The notes below the pieces were generated by a model, which did no database searches, was not told where the DNA came from, and worked only from the letters and a program-made list of their open reading frames with translations. 64,000 bases of DNA from Myrmaecium sp. VS I D KN 1 (Eukaryota > Ascomycota > Dothideomycetes > Valsariales > Valsariaceae), in assembly GCA_019775845.1 (NCBI GenBank), contig JADQAV010000005.1, positions 124,001-188,000 on the forward strand. Reading direction: 5' to 3'. Of the stretch, positions 54,186-64,000 are shown in pieces (position 1 is the stretch's first letter; the number at the start of each line of letters is the position of its first letter). Made by a program: the position numbers and the translations under genes.

Positions 54186-54959
54186 AAGAAAAAGAAGCGG
54201 CAGTCCTGCACAACAGACACAAATCGGGACGAGCTTTTGGATCCCCTTGGAGACCGGGAGCACGGGAGAACGGCCGCAGTTGGATTGTGTGACCGAGGTG
54301 AAACGGCTGCCTCTGCGACAGTGGAGGAACTTGAAAAGGACAAACGGGTATGTTTCCAACAGGTGTACGGCAGCTTGATCAGACGTCTGATGTGGAAGAT
54401 GATATACAGATCAAGAGGCGAGTGGCGCCTCTTCTCGGAGAAACTGGGAGCAGCTGTTAATTGAAGGAGAGTCAGGTCGCCATGGCGCCAGAGTGAAGGC
54501 TGTTTGCAGGGAAAGGCCCTAAAGCAAGCCGTTCCCCGGAGAAGCATAGCAGGTAGGCAATGCTGGGCTAAGTGATTGGCGTTGCAGATGCTTGCCTCTG
54601 TGGAGGTTGGCGTTCTTGGTGGGCTGGGTCACCGCTCCAAGCTTGGTCATGCTGGCTTGTGCTGGCTGACGCTGTGTGCTGCGGGGACTGGGGTATCTCA
54701 GGCGAGCCGGCAACGGGTGGGATCGCAACAGCAGTGTGTACAGGCGGAGGTGACCGATCGCCACCGCCAGGGCGCGAGGAAAACGCCGGGAGCGTGGGAG
54801 GTTCCTGTACGTGATGCGGCAAGGCAGGCGGGCTGGCCTCGGAACCGCAAGGGGATGGGAGGTGGAGGTATTGCTTGCAGCTCGCCAGCATCCTCGGTCC
54901 CATGCGCGGGGGAAAGAGGCTGTTCTAGCCGGCATATCAGAACATCCAGAGCGACGTTT

Positions 54960-54967
54960 TGACGTGA
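54960..54967 (+). promoter_or_regulatory. CRE-like element TGACGTGA
   Basis: One base away from the palindromic CRE TGACGTCA, about 780 bp upstream of the ATF/CREB-type gene. Autoregulation is possible but this is a single short match. Confidence 0.25.
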
Positions 54968-57387
54968 CCGCAGCGGCGGGATTAGGTTTGCACCCTCGCC
55001 TATGCATGCTAGCCGGCCGCACGCCGTACCTATGGCGCCCCTTAGGCCCCAACTAGTCCGGAGGCAGTTCCTGGAAGTACATGGATCGTTCCTGGAGGGG
55101 AGCGTGGAGTTTCCTACTGTAGGAGACCCTGCCGAGGTCCTCGTTGAAAGATTTCGGAGTGAATAGCAGATCCCCGGTCATGTAACTTACCTGGGTAAGT
55201 AATCTTTGACTCGAGGATCAGGGTGCTGTCAAACGCTTTAACGGACCATGACTAACATTACAGTGATATGAATATATCCCGCGCGAGAGGCCTTTCATGC
55301 TACCGGGGGTGCATGTCCTGTCATGTCCGCACAATACCTCTAACCAGCTTATCAAAAGCAAACACCTATCGTAATCTAAATACCTACTAACGATGACCAC
55401 AGCGCTCTACGTTACTCTCCGCACTTTTCTCTCCACCCGCTGCGTTGGTACTCGACCAGCCCATCCTCGGCGCCTACCCGGCTACGGAAGCACGTCGGCT
55501 TAGGTGATAGATCATTCCGCCGTCGGAATTCTTCCGCTTATGCAGAGTCTTAGCTCGAGCAGCTTCAACAGTTCGGCCCACCAGTCAAAGTCGTGACAGG
55601 GTGTCATATTACCTCGTACTCGCTGATAGGTCCTGCTCTCTGCCTTCGTACGCTTCTTCGGAACCATCTAAGAGTTATTTAGAGTTGCTGACAACATCCC
55701 GCACAACAGGTTGGAACGCTGGAGGACGGTCGCCGATCCAGACCATTCCTGTTGCTTTTCCACAATATGACCCTTCTTTGGTTCGCTACCTACAGCGAGC
55801 ATTTCAAACGCCGTTAAGAAACCCCGTCGGCGACTTGCAGCAGGTCGCCGTTCCATGCCGTTCCCTCCTGTTGCTGACCCATTCACCGAGCCGGCAAGTG
55901 AAGAGGGCTTGCTCTTCCCCTTCTGCTCATGCGCTGTACTTTCATACTGTGATGGACGACCAGGGTGCCCATGGATTTGGATCGAAGATCGCCGAGACTA
56001 ATGTGTTCTGACCCAGCCAGGCGGCACGATAAGCCCCATGATTTGACGGGGCTAAGGAACGGTAGGTTAACTAGGTACAGCAGTTCCTTGTTTTAACCGG
56101 TCTTGCTACTCTAGCGAGCCGAGAGTCACTCTCTGCTCACCTTGGTTCTCCAGCGACTGCAACGCCCAGAGACCTCGTTAACGTAGCACAGCACCTTATG
56201 CAGCTCGTTACATCGCGCGTTGAAGACGTCTAAGAGAATCCAGCTCCGCGCGGAGACAGCTTCATGGCCTCTACACCGTTCAACGCAGCTGGTATGCTCC
56301 GCCCTGTGACCGACGCAGATAAATCGCGTTGCCAATGAGCATATTTACCTAAAGGCTAACGGCCCGCATTGGTCCCCAAAGACGACATTGTACCTTACCC
56401 ACCGGGACGAGGTATCTCATGAGCCTCTGAGTCTCGTCTCATAAAAACCTTCGATTCAAACATAATTCTTCAAGATGAAGCTACAACACGTTTTGTGGGT
56501 GACTTCTGAATGCATGAAAAGTCAAGGCGCATAGTTCCTTACCGTAGTAATGGCTTGGCGTACCAATCTCCGTTGAAGATATCTAAACCTCAGTAACCGA
56601 GCCCCCTTTTCTTTCATCTTTGTATCGTTCAACCGGCGATCCTTATCTTCCTCTGCCGCAGCATACAACACATGAATTGTGTTCCGCTTGGCTTAGAGGA
56701 GAGTCATATCATGATGGCCTGTCGAATCAGCGGACGTGACGCGCCATCACTGATCTGCGGTATACATCTATGCAGTGCTTTATCTCAACTGCTTTCATAC
56801 TAGCAGTGGCAGCCGGTGATGAGCTTACTGTCTAGCAAACAATGATGATGTGCGAACGTTCCGGATCCACCGACTAAGCGGCAGGTCAGGACGCGCGTGT
56901 CGGAGGGAGAGTGTTGAGGCGCGAACAATGGAGTCCCGCTAGTCAGTGGTTGGGGGAGCTGTTCACCCGCACTTTGTGGCATGATCATGGACGACGCTGG
57001 TGGAGCTTACGGCTGCCGCCCCGCTATCCGCTAGGCATGGAGAAGGTGCAGTGATGGCGTACGTGCGATCATTAGGTACAGTTACTGTGGCTAACACTGA
57101 ACTAGTAGCCATTGGCCTCACTCATGGCCCAGGCTCCCAACCGCTTTGCAATCGTCTTCAGCAAACACAACAGCAGTTTGGTCGTACCCCTAGGTTTGAA
57201 CCGGTTTCCTGCTCTCCAGAGTTCCTCTTGTAAGTATTTGAAAAACTACTATTTACTGTAATTAATTCTGTGCACCTTTGCTATGGTGTGCCGGCAACTG
57301 ACCTACATCGCTATAGGTCCTCTCATACACAAAAAGAAGAAATATAATAAATGAGGATTTGCATTCTATTGAAAAGGGGGGTAATGT

Positions 57388-57792
57388 TCATTTTTGTAAA
57401 ACGACATGGAGACCAGCGATAGCGTGTGGATATCCACAAGAACTCGTAAGCTGACACCCTTGACCAATCCGTCGTGAATACAGGGGATCTCTTACCTCAC
57501 CTCTGTCGAAAAATGTCGAGACTGGCCAAGGATAGCTTGAAATATATTCCTGCAGATCAAGCCAGGAACTTGTTTTGCTCTGCCACCGTTCCACGCCAGG
57601 GGCGCGGTCAAGAACAAGGCTTTGTGCCGCTCTTCTGACTGCCTCAAGTGCAAGCGATCTCCTGGCCAGCTCGGTTAGTTCGGTGAATGACACAAGGTTC
57701 TGTGAATTCCAGCAAAACATGACAAGTGCCGCGCGAGCATCCGAATCCGAGTTCAACTCAAGCGCAACAACGGTACATAGCGAGCCGAACAT
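57388..57792 (-). CDS. Doubtful hypothetical ORF
   Basis: A 134-codon frame from a genuine ATG at 57792. The first 95 residues look protein-like, with a helical segment (FTELTELARRSLALEAVRRAAQSLVL) and balanced composition. A GTAAGA donor follows in-frame near 57497, so the true C-terminus could differ. No family is recognised. It could be a lineage-specific gene, a decayed fragment or chance. Confidence 0.25.
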   Translation of the reverse strand: MFGSLCTVVALELNSDSDARAALVMFCWNSQNLVSFTELTELARRSLALEAVRRAAQSLVLDRAPGVERWQSKTSSWLDLQEYISSYPWPVSTFFDRGEVRDPLYSRRIGQGCQLTSSCGYPHAIAGLHVVLQK

Positions 57793-59407
57793 CCTAGATC
57801 TAGATCATCGGCAAGATCAACTCAGAAGTACCACTCTTGTAGACCTATTAGCCTATCTTTCGATGCCACCAGCCTTTCTGTGAAGTACAATCTACGCAAC
57901 ATCCACTTTCCGAGTATCTTGCGTGGTATGTGGCTTTAGGGAAGTGCATGTGGACGCGCTCTTCATACGGCTGCGACAGGATATACAAGAGTAAGGAGCT
58001 CAAGCTGCAAGCCGCACCGCATCCCCTTGGCCTAGCCGTCGGCTCTGCAAGGCTGAGCTGAATGAGCGAGACGGGCTGAAAGGCATAACTAGGGGACCGC
58101 CAAAAGGAACCAAGCAGGGGTTATCCTCTTTTTCTCCTTGTTTATTTTGTTAACTTACGGAACCGCGGGTCACTATTCAAAACCGGCTTCCGCCGCTATA
58201 AAGGTCGGAGCAGGCCTCTTCCGCCGAAAGTGGAGAAGGAGGTGGACTGCCCAGACATGGAGTAGAACGTTTAACAGTCGGTAATGCACGAGCAACCCGC
58301 CCCGCCACGGACGGCATCGTTAGAGCCGGGGTAACTAAAGTACGTACCCACATCCGGGGGACGGGGAAAGGCCCGGCTCCGGCGGGTACGAATAACTAGG
58401 TAGTTACCTAAGGTCACATTTTAGATGGTGACCCGATTTGCTTTCGTGCGGCTCCAGTGCCGGCATTCCAGCCGAGCCATCAGCCGGCGGAGTCCTGCCA
58501 CTTGCCGTCCCGAGGTATCACCACCGTCATGAGATGGAAGAGCATGCTACGCTATGCCTAACCGCTGCAGTGATACAGTAGGTCATGTCCCTCGTGGCGC
58601 ATACGTTCGATTCAGGGGGGTGGACAGGATCGGCGCTGCTGACTAGAAATTTAGCGCTATGAAAGGTCAAGTCATGTGGCCTGCGGACACTTGTTAACAG
58701 CAAAAGATATGCGTAAGGCGAGACCGGAGCTCGCGGCTGTGAATAATCGAGACTCTGCTCAGGATACTGCCATTACTGCTATCACTGCCAGAAGATGTCC
58801 AGTTTCAACCCAAACAACGCAACGGCGGTCAACCGCATGCGCAGTGTCCTCATCCTTCGTGATGCATGCCAGGAGGTAACGAAAATGGAAGAGATAGATG
58901 TCAATACACAGACTTCGCAAATCTGAAGCTGGATATGTTCTGTACAAGAAGGACAGGCTGACCAGGGATTGCAACCGGTACTTGGTCACAAATCTTGGAC
59001 CATGCATGTATGATCCATCTCACAATCCACCTTGTATAAAGTCCGTCCTCCGTCGGGGCTATGCTGAGGGGCGTACAAGTAGTGGATACGAAGGCTGTTG
59101 ATGAGTGATCCTTTTCGTATTCTTCGGCAGTTTTGGCCGTACTGCCGATACCCCCATGTCTACATCTGATGCAGCTGAAAGGAAGAGGGCTTGTCTCTCG
59201 GCGACTGGAGGGACTGTAGGCTGCAGGCCAAGAAGCCTCAGAAGGGTGCAGATCCTTCTGCAGTCAGAACATCATAACGTAGCACTTTCAGGAAAATGAT
59301 TCTTAAAGATAGCGTCAACACGCCGTAGATTAACAAGATGAACTGATAGCAATACCTCTGACGGCCCATACAATATCGTACAACAACTCACACGTGATAC
59401 TACGTCC

Positions 59408-62272
59408 TCACTCCTTCCTTTGCCCTTGCTTTCCCATCCTCTCCATCTCGTGCATATCCTTGCCGCTCATCCCCAGTTCCTCATTCGCCTTCTCCACCAA
59501 CCGGACCGCTTCGTCCATCACGTCAAACCCAACCCTCCAGCTCCGAAGGAGCACGCCCTTCTCACCCATGATTCTCTCCGCTCTGGCCCATCTCTGCTGC
59601 CACAAGAATTCTTTCTTGCTGACGAGCTGGTTGGCAGGAGGACCGTTGGGACCAAGGCCAGAGTTCGCGGGACTCTTCACGCGGGCGCTGCCCTCGGCAT
59701 CCGGGTGATCATCATGACCGGTTCCGGTGCTGTACCGCTGCGACGGCGATGAAGGATAGCCGAGAACTGATGTCACCTTGCTAGATGCGGCGTTAGCTGC
59801 AGAAGCAGGGTACGAGGAGATTGCTCTGCGCGGCGGGGGCGCTGGAGGTGCTACTCCGTTTTGTGGGCTTGAGGTGCTCAGCCCTCTTGCACTGTTCGGG
59901 TTTCTGGCAGATGGAGATGTTCCATAAAGATAGGAGGAAGCGGAAGGGAGATTATTGTACGCCGACATCAGCTTCTGACGAGCACTGGCAGCATAACTTG
60001 ACTGGGCCAGGGGCGGTTTAGGAGGCACTTCTGGTCTCGACGAGTGAGAGACCTCCTGTGACAACGGACTGGATCGATTAGGCTGAGAATTACTGGGCGT
60101 GAGGTTTCCCCGTCGTGGAGGTGGCGGCGGCGGTGTCTTCCTCTCAGCGGCTGCGCTTGCGGACTTCTCTTCCGAATTTCCACGCAAGGCTTTGGGTTTT
60201 GGGGGTGGGGCAGGCGGAGTGAACTTCGCAGTGGCCTTGTTTGCAGGCGGACTTTGCGTGGGTGTGTAAATCTGGCCAGACTGTGACCGAGCTGGTAGTT
60301 GTTTTTCTTTTCCGGGCTCCACGTCATCGTCAGAGAAGTCGATCAGGTTTCCAACTGGAGCCTCCATGCTTTGGGCCTGCGGGGCAGGCGGTTCCGACGT
60401 TCTTCGTGGCGGAAGTTGCGGTCTCTTCTGTGGTGCATCGGATTCGGTACTGGCGGCCCATTGATCCAGTCCCTTGTTCTTGTCCTTTTCCATATCGCGC
60501 AACGAAGCAGCGATAGCAGCTTTCAAGTCGGCGTCATCCTCTTCATTTAGATGATGAAGGGATTTGGAAAGCTGAGCGCTGTTTTGTCCGCTGCTACTTC
60601 CATTTGATCTGATTCCAGTGAGTGGGCCCATCGAAGAGTCAAAAAAGCCTTTGGATTGTGTAGTGGTCACATCTCTTATGAAAACGGCGAGTACGCGCCC
60701 CGGATTTTCGAGGACAAAATCGGTATAGACCTCCAAGTCGGCTTCTCCGCTATCGCCAACGAGGATAAATTTCCTTTCTGGGAAATCATTTGCGATCCTA
60801 TCAAGCGTTCCTTTCTTACGCTCAGCAACTGGTTCGAAAATGCCCTGCAGCATACCGCTGTATTGCTTGAGATGGAAAGAACCGGGCGGCAGTCCGGCCA
60901 TCTTGAAGAACTTGGTCAGTACCGGATATATTTGCCATGGAGAGTTCGAGACATAGTGAAATTTAACACCCAATTCGTACATGCGGCTGTACCATTCCTT
61001 GACCCCCTCAATTGTCAGGTCATTCAGCTCTCTGATAAACACATTACGGAAAATTTCTCGCGCGCCACTGCTTATAGCGGAGTGCTTGATAGTATCGTCA
61101 ATATCACTGATGAGCGATACACCTTTAGGCTCAGTAATGATAACCTCCTCGGTTGCAGAAAGCGAATCGGTGGCCAAGATTCGGACGTGTGTGGGTACAA
61201 AATCCAGCGCGGCTCGCAGATTGAAATGACCTGCATTATCCGTGTACACCGTTCGTTGCCTTGAGATCTCATCATTGTAGAAGAATACACTGATAGGGGT
61301 GTTGCCAAGAGGATTCGCTAGAAAAGGTCTCAATCGCGCCATAAGATGTCGATTCGCAACGGCCAGTTCGTCTGGACTCATGTTTGCAGGCTGATTCCAG
61401 GAGGCGCGCTTTTGGAGAGCGGTAATTGGAGGGTCATTTTCCTCTTTCAGCGAATCGGTAGATATAGCATGTGCTAGCCGATGAGCATGGTTACCGCGAC
61501 GCGAGTCATTCCGGGGCGAGTTTGCCCGACTCTCAAGGTCATATGCGCTGACACTCGCCGTGGGATCTTCGCTATATTGTCCCTTTCCAGCGGCTGCCGC
61601 TTCCGCTTCCCCTTTCCGCAAAATACTTTCTGCTTCTTTGGAGATCTGCTCTTCCTCGTGTCTTTTGGACCTCGCTTCCAAGGGATTTCGCGATGGACTT
61701 GGGCTCCGGCTACCAAGACTACCACCGAGAGTATTTCCTTGGGGTCCTCTCCCGGTAGGGGCAGGGATACCTACCAATTGTCTGGCCAAACCAATGAAAA
61801 GCCTATGCTTCCTTGTCATCGGGCCCTTGTGGGGACTGTACACCCATCCTCGCACGTTAACATCCACTATGGCGTTGTCACTTTCATAATTTTCCCATTG
61901 TTGTTTCCAGAATTCCGCATCCCCTTCTCCAGTGGTATCCCGAGAGTCGCGACCAGCGCCACCGACCTCCTGTATGGTCCCTGGCTCCGCGCTCGGCTTT
62001 TTCTTTACGTGCTTTCTCGCATAGCTAGGAAACAAGATCATTTCCTCGTCGCCGGACCTGACGACCGCGGCGTCAGGGTATCCTCCTTCCTCCCCCTCAT
62101 CCCAAGTCGGGTCTCTCGAAGTCCACCCTTGTCTATAGCTCTGGGTGTATGCTTGTCGTAACTCATTGGCAGCTTTCAGATACCCGGCAAGCTTCCTGCG
62201 CCTAGACCCGGGCTCCCGCGTCCAGCTAGAGGGGCTTTCATTTCCAGCATCCTCGTCGTAACGACTATTCAT
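59408..62272 (-). CDS. APP1: App1-type phosphatidate phosphatase
   Basis: Mg2+-dependent phosphatidate phosphatase of actin patches (yeast App1), making diacylglycerol from phosphatidate and linked to endocytosis. With the first in-frame ATG (62272, MNSRYDEDAGNE) it has 954 residues. RRRKLAGYLKAANELRQ near residue 25-40 is the usual N-terminal mark. A beta-rich App1 region (IVDVNVRGWVYSP; ISVFFYNDEISRQRTVYTD) precedes the HAD-like catalytic core. The core has D-x-D-x-T at 390-394 (DIDDT), SNSPWQIYPVL and ILVGDSGEADLEVY. The C-terminal third is Pro-rich with SH3-ligand-like stretches (PPAPPPKP; PPPPPRRG), then a conserved helix near the end (KKEFLWQQRWARAERI). The frame stays open and protein-like upstream to about 62613 without an ATG, so a 5' exon is probable and the N-terminus is unresolved. 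Confidence 0.92.
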   Translation of the reverse strand: MNSRYDEDAGNESPSSWTREPGSRRRKLAGYLKAANELRQAYTQSYRQGWTSRDPTWDEGEEGGYPDAAVVRSGDEEMILFPSYARKHVKKKPSAEPGTIQEVGGAGRDSRDTTGEGDAEFWKQQWENYESDNAIVDVNVRGWVYSPHKGPMTRKHRLFIGLARQLVGIPAPTGRGPQGNTLGGSLGSRSPSPSRNPLEARSKRHEEEQISKEAESILRKGEAEAAAAGKGQYSEDPTASVSAYDLESRANSPRNDSRRGNHAHRLAHAISTDSLKEENDPPITALQKRASWNQPANMSPDELAVANRHLMARLRPFLANPLGNTPISVFFYNDEISRQRTVYTDNAGHFNLRAALDFVPTHVRILATDSLSATEEVIITEPKGVSLISDIDDTIKHSAISSGAREIFRNVFIRELNDLTIEGVKEWYSRMYELGVKFHYVSNSPWQIYPVLTKFFKMAGLPPGSFHLKQYSGMLQGIFEPVAERKKGTLDRIANDFPERKFILVGDSGEADLEVYTDFVLENPGRVLAVFIRDVTTTQSKGFFDSSMGPLTGIRSNGSSSGQNSAQLSKSLHHLNEEDDADLKAAIAASLRDMEKDKNKGLDQWAASTESDAPQKRPQLPPRRTSEPPAPQAQSMEAPVGNLIDFSDDDVEPGKEKQLPARSQSGQIYTPTQSPPANKATAKFTPPAPPPKPKALRGNSEEKSASAAAERKTPPPPPPRRGNLTPSNSQPNRSSPLSQEVSHSSRPEVPPKPPLAQSSYAASARQKLMSAYNNLPSASSYLYGTSPSARNPNSARGLSTSSPQNGVAPPAPPPRRAISSYPASAANAASSKVTSVLGYPSSPSQRYSTGTGHDDHPDAEGSARVKSPANSGLGPNGPPANQLVSKKEFLWQQRWARAERIMGEKGVLLRSWRVGFDVMDEAVRLVEKANEELGMSGKDMHEMERMGKQGQRKE

Positions 62273-63083
62273 GTCTCGGGCCTTCCCACGGCTCACCAGT
62301 GCATTCTGTGCTTGTCTTCCCGAGAGCGATATCCCTTTGCTGCCGAAGATGCCCCTCTCCCGTAGCAGGCCAAGTATCTTACTGCCCCCTTTTTGCGCCT
62401 TCTTGGCTCGCCGATAAAGTATGTACCTCCAGATCCGGCTTTGAGCTTTGTGCCGCAAGGACGGAAGAGTCTCGTGCTTGAGCTTGGAGAGGTGGATGCG
62501 TGCTCGGGCACGAGCACGAGGGAAGATCAGGCGGAGGAGGGAGGTGGTGCCGTGGGCGGTTGGCTTGCGAGATCGTGGGGGCGCCAGCTTCGCGTGCGTA
62601 CGATAGTTTGGAGAGCGACCTGTTCAAGGAGTGACTAACAAGAGAGAGGTACTGAAGTGAGGAAGACTCGGAAGGAAGGATGAGAGGGAAGAGAATGCCA
62701 AAGAACCTTCACATGCTACTCCATGGGCTTCCACTTGCATGACGTTGGGCTTATATTAGGAGGATTCCGGTGCACGGACGGAAGGCCAGCCTCGTCGCCT
62801 TATTTTCGCCTTAGGCTTCCGGGCTTTCAGGCTTCTTAGCGGGGTCGCCGTTCCACCCGGGCACGGCTTGCCGACATCGGCTTTTGATCGGGAAGTTTTC
62901 GCATGATGTTATGGCTCATAGCTGGTTAGTCACAATCCTCGGAGACCCCACATCCTCTGTACATACATCCTCGATTCCCCTCTAAACGGCTGTCTGGGGT
63001 ACTCTGTACGTCTACCTTCTAGCCCCAGCATTCCGACTTCTCAATTCGTCTATAGTCCTATCGCTCGACTCAGCGAAGCGACA
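62273..63083. other. APP1/LYS2 divergent region, including open APP1 frame
   Basis: 62273-62613 (minus) continues the APP1 reading frame with a plausible basic sequence (RIHLSKLKHETLPSLRHKAQSRIWRYILYRR is encoded around 62415-62508). Beyond it lies a candidate acceptor GAACAG at about 62619. The remaining 460 bp should hold both promoters. TTAGTCA at 62926-62932 (complement TGACTAA) is a weak Gcn4/CPC1-like site upstream of LYS2. Confidence 0.45.
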
Positions 63084-64000
63084 ATGAGCCTCATTCCTGA
63101 TCCCACTGCGGATCTGCACTGGTCAGACTATCGAGGAGCGATTCACGAAATATTCTCCCAGAATGCGCAAAAGCATCCAGATAGGTGTATGTGCCTTCAA
63201 TCCCTCAGCAAATAGACAATGAGCTGATGCCTCGGCAGTATGCGTGGTCGAAACCGCCTCAAGCACATCCCCCCGGCGCGAATTTACATACCGACAGATC
63301 GATGAGGCCACCAATATCCTGTCACACCACTTGATTCAGAACGGCATAGAACGAGGCGATGTCGTTATGGTCTACTCTTCGCGGAACGTGGACTTAGTCA
63401 TAGCCATAATGGGTGTGCTGAAAGCAGGGGCGACGTTCTCTGTCATCGATCCGCAATACCCTCCAGATCGCCAGATTATTTATCTGGATGTTGCGCAACC
63501 CAAGGGCCTGATAATATTGCAGACGGCTACGGAAGAGGCGGGCCCCTTGTCCGACTCCGTTGACACATACATAAAGGAGAAGCTCCAGTTGAAGGTTACG
63601 GTGCCTGGATTGAGACTTCAAGATAATGGACAACTTGTTGGCGGGGCTACACAAGGCTCTGGAGACTGCCTTGAGCCGCAAAAGCCGCTAGCGACCAAGT
63701 TCCCTGGAGTGATCGTTGGCCCGGACTCCACTCCTACCTTGAGCTTCACTAGTGGAAGTGAGGGGAGACCAAAGGGGGTCAAGGGAAGACATTTCTCGCT
63801 CGCGTATTACTTCCCGTGGATGGCAGAGACCTTCGGCCTTTCCGAAAACAGCAGGTTTACTATGCTCAGTGGTATCGCGCACGACCCGATCCAGCGCGAT
63901 ATCTTCACCCCCTTGTTCCTCGGAGCGCATCTCTTAGTCCCATCCCGTGAGGACATTCAACACGAAAAGCTTGCCGAGTGGTTCGCAAGAGAGCAACCTA
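63084..64000 (+). CDS. LYS2: Alpha-aminoadipate reductase Lys2, 5' part
   Basis: Large subunit of the fungal lysine pathway. It adenylates alpha-aminoadipate, loads it on a carrier domain and reduces it to the semialdehyde. It runs off the window; about 288 of the usual 1,400 residues are present. Exon 1 is 63084-63186 and exon 2 starts at 63239. The 52-bp intron has donor GTATGT and acceptor CAG and joins KHPDR to LCVVETASS. The adenylation domain is visible: [48 protein letters not shown] and the core A3 motif [14 protein letters not shown]. The next segment, [22 protein letters not shown], also fits Lys2. It is divergent from APP1. Confidence 0.95.

Larger units (their letters stand above)
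54186..59407. other. 5.2-kb gene-poor region upstream of the bZIP gene
   Basis: The longest stretch without a confident gene. 54500-55050 is GC-rich with long unconvincing frames on both strands. 55050-59400 is mixed composition with short random frames. The only candidate gene is 57388-57792 (-). A CRE-like TGACGTGA lies at 54960-54967. TAGGTA/TACCTA motifs occur near 56070 and 58400. No transposon ends or long repeats are visible by eye. Confidence 0.45.

Noticed and set aside
54519-55052. 177-codon minus-strand frame and opposing frames upstream of the bZIP gene
   Set aside because: Arg/Ser/Pro-rich translation with no domain. Comparable frames exist on the other strand, as expected from GC-rich non-coding DNA.
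1-64000. Search for transposons, LTR elements, CRISPR arrays or rRNA/tRNA genes
   Set aside because: Reading both strands by eye showed no reverse transcriptase, integrase, transposase or capsid-like frames, no long terminal repeats and no regular spacer arrays. Small eroded elements could still be missed.

Overview
This window reads as nuclear DNA of a filamentous ascomycete (Pezizomycotina). Genes are split by a few short introns (about 50-350 bp) with GT..AG borders and CTAAC/CTGAC-like branch points. Gene density is about one per 3.5 kb. Intergenic DNA is pyrimidine-rich with scattered TACCTA/TAGGTA motifs. The gene set is that of a moulds' core genome: TORC2 HbrB, a DOCK-family exchange factor, Atg17, the dynactin p150 subunit, alpha-aminoadipate reductase and xanthine dehydrogenase. 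I cannot name the genus. I see no tRNA or rRNA gene, CRISPR array, intact transposon or virus-like element.

Layout. 0.6-1.6 kb: small coiled-coil protein (+). 2.7-4.2 kb: tyrosine-type (SREBP-like) bHLH factor (-). 6.3-12.5 kb: DOCK/DCK1 RhoGEF (+). 14.3-16.9 kb: HbrB/Bit61-like TORC2 subunit (-), divergent from GON7, a KEOPS subunit (17.3 kb, +). 18.2-19.0 kb: orphan gene (-). 20.1-22.0 kb: triple-KH RNA-binding protein (+, five exons). 23.6-27.8 kb: xanthine dehydrogenase (+). 28.7-30.3 kb: Mgs1/WRNIP1 clamp-loader-like ATPase (-), divergent from a BNA3-type kynurenine aminotransferase (31.2-32.9 kb, +). 34.9-36.6 kb: secreted type-B carboxylesterase (+), convergent with a Baeyer-Villiger-type flavin monooxygenase (36.9-38.7 kb, -). 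39.8-41.6 kb: RIO1 kinase (+), convergent with ATG17 (-). 44.2-48.0 kb: dynactin p150 (-). 48.5-49.9 kb: DPH1 (-), divergent from RNA 3'-phosphate cyclase (50.4-51.6 kb, +). 53.1-54.2 kb: ATF/CREB-type bZIP factor (-) behind a 5.2 kb gene-poor stretch. 59.4-62.3+ kb: App1 phosphatidate phosphatase (-), divergent from LYS2 (63.1 kb, +), which runs off the right edge.

Most of the window is ordinary, unclustered housekeeping content. I find no clear new multi-gene system. The points most worth a second look are an acidic/basic tail of Mgs1 held in another frame beyond a run of nine G; an overlapping upstream ORF plus two in-frame starts in the aminotransferase that could set mitochondrial versus cytosolic forms; a 16-bp perfect inverted repeat in the monooxygenase promoter; the monooxygenase/esterase pair; an abrupt GC3 rise inside the xanthine dehydrogenase gene; and a long open frame upstream of the App1 start. 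Exon borders were placed by eye from splice consensus, frame continuity and family resemblance.
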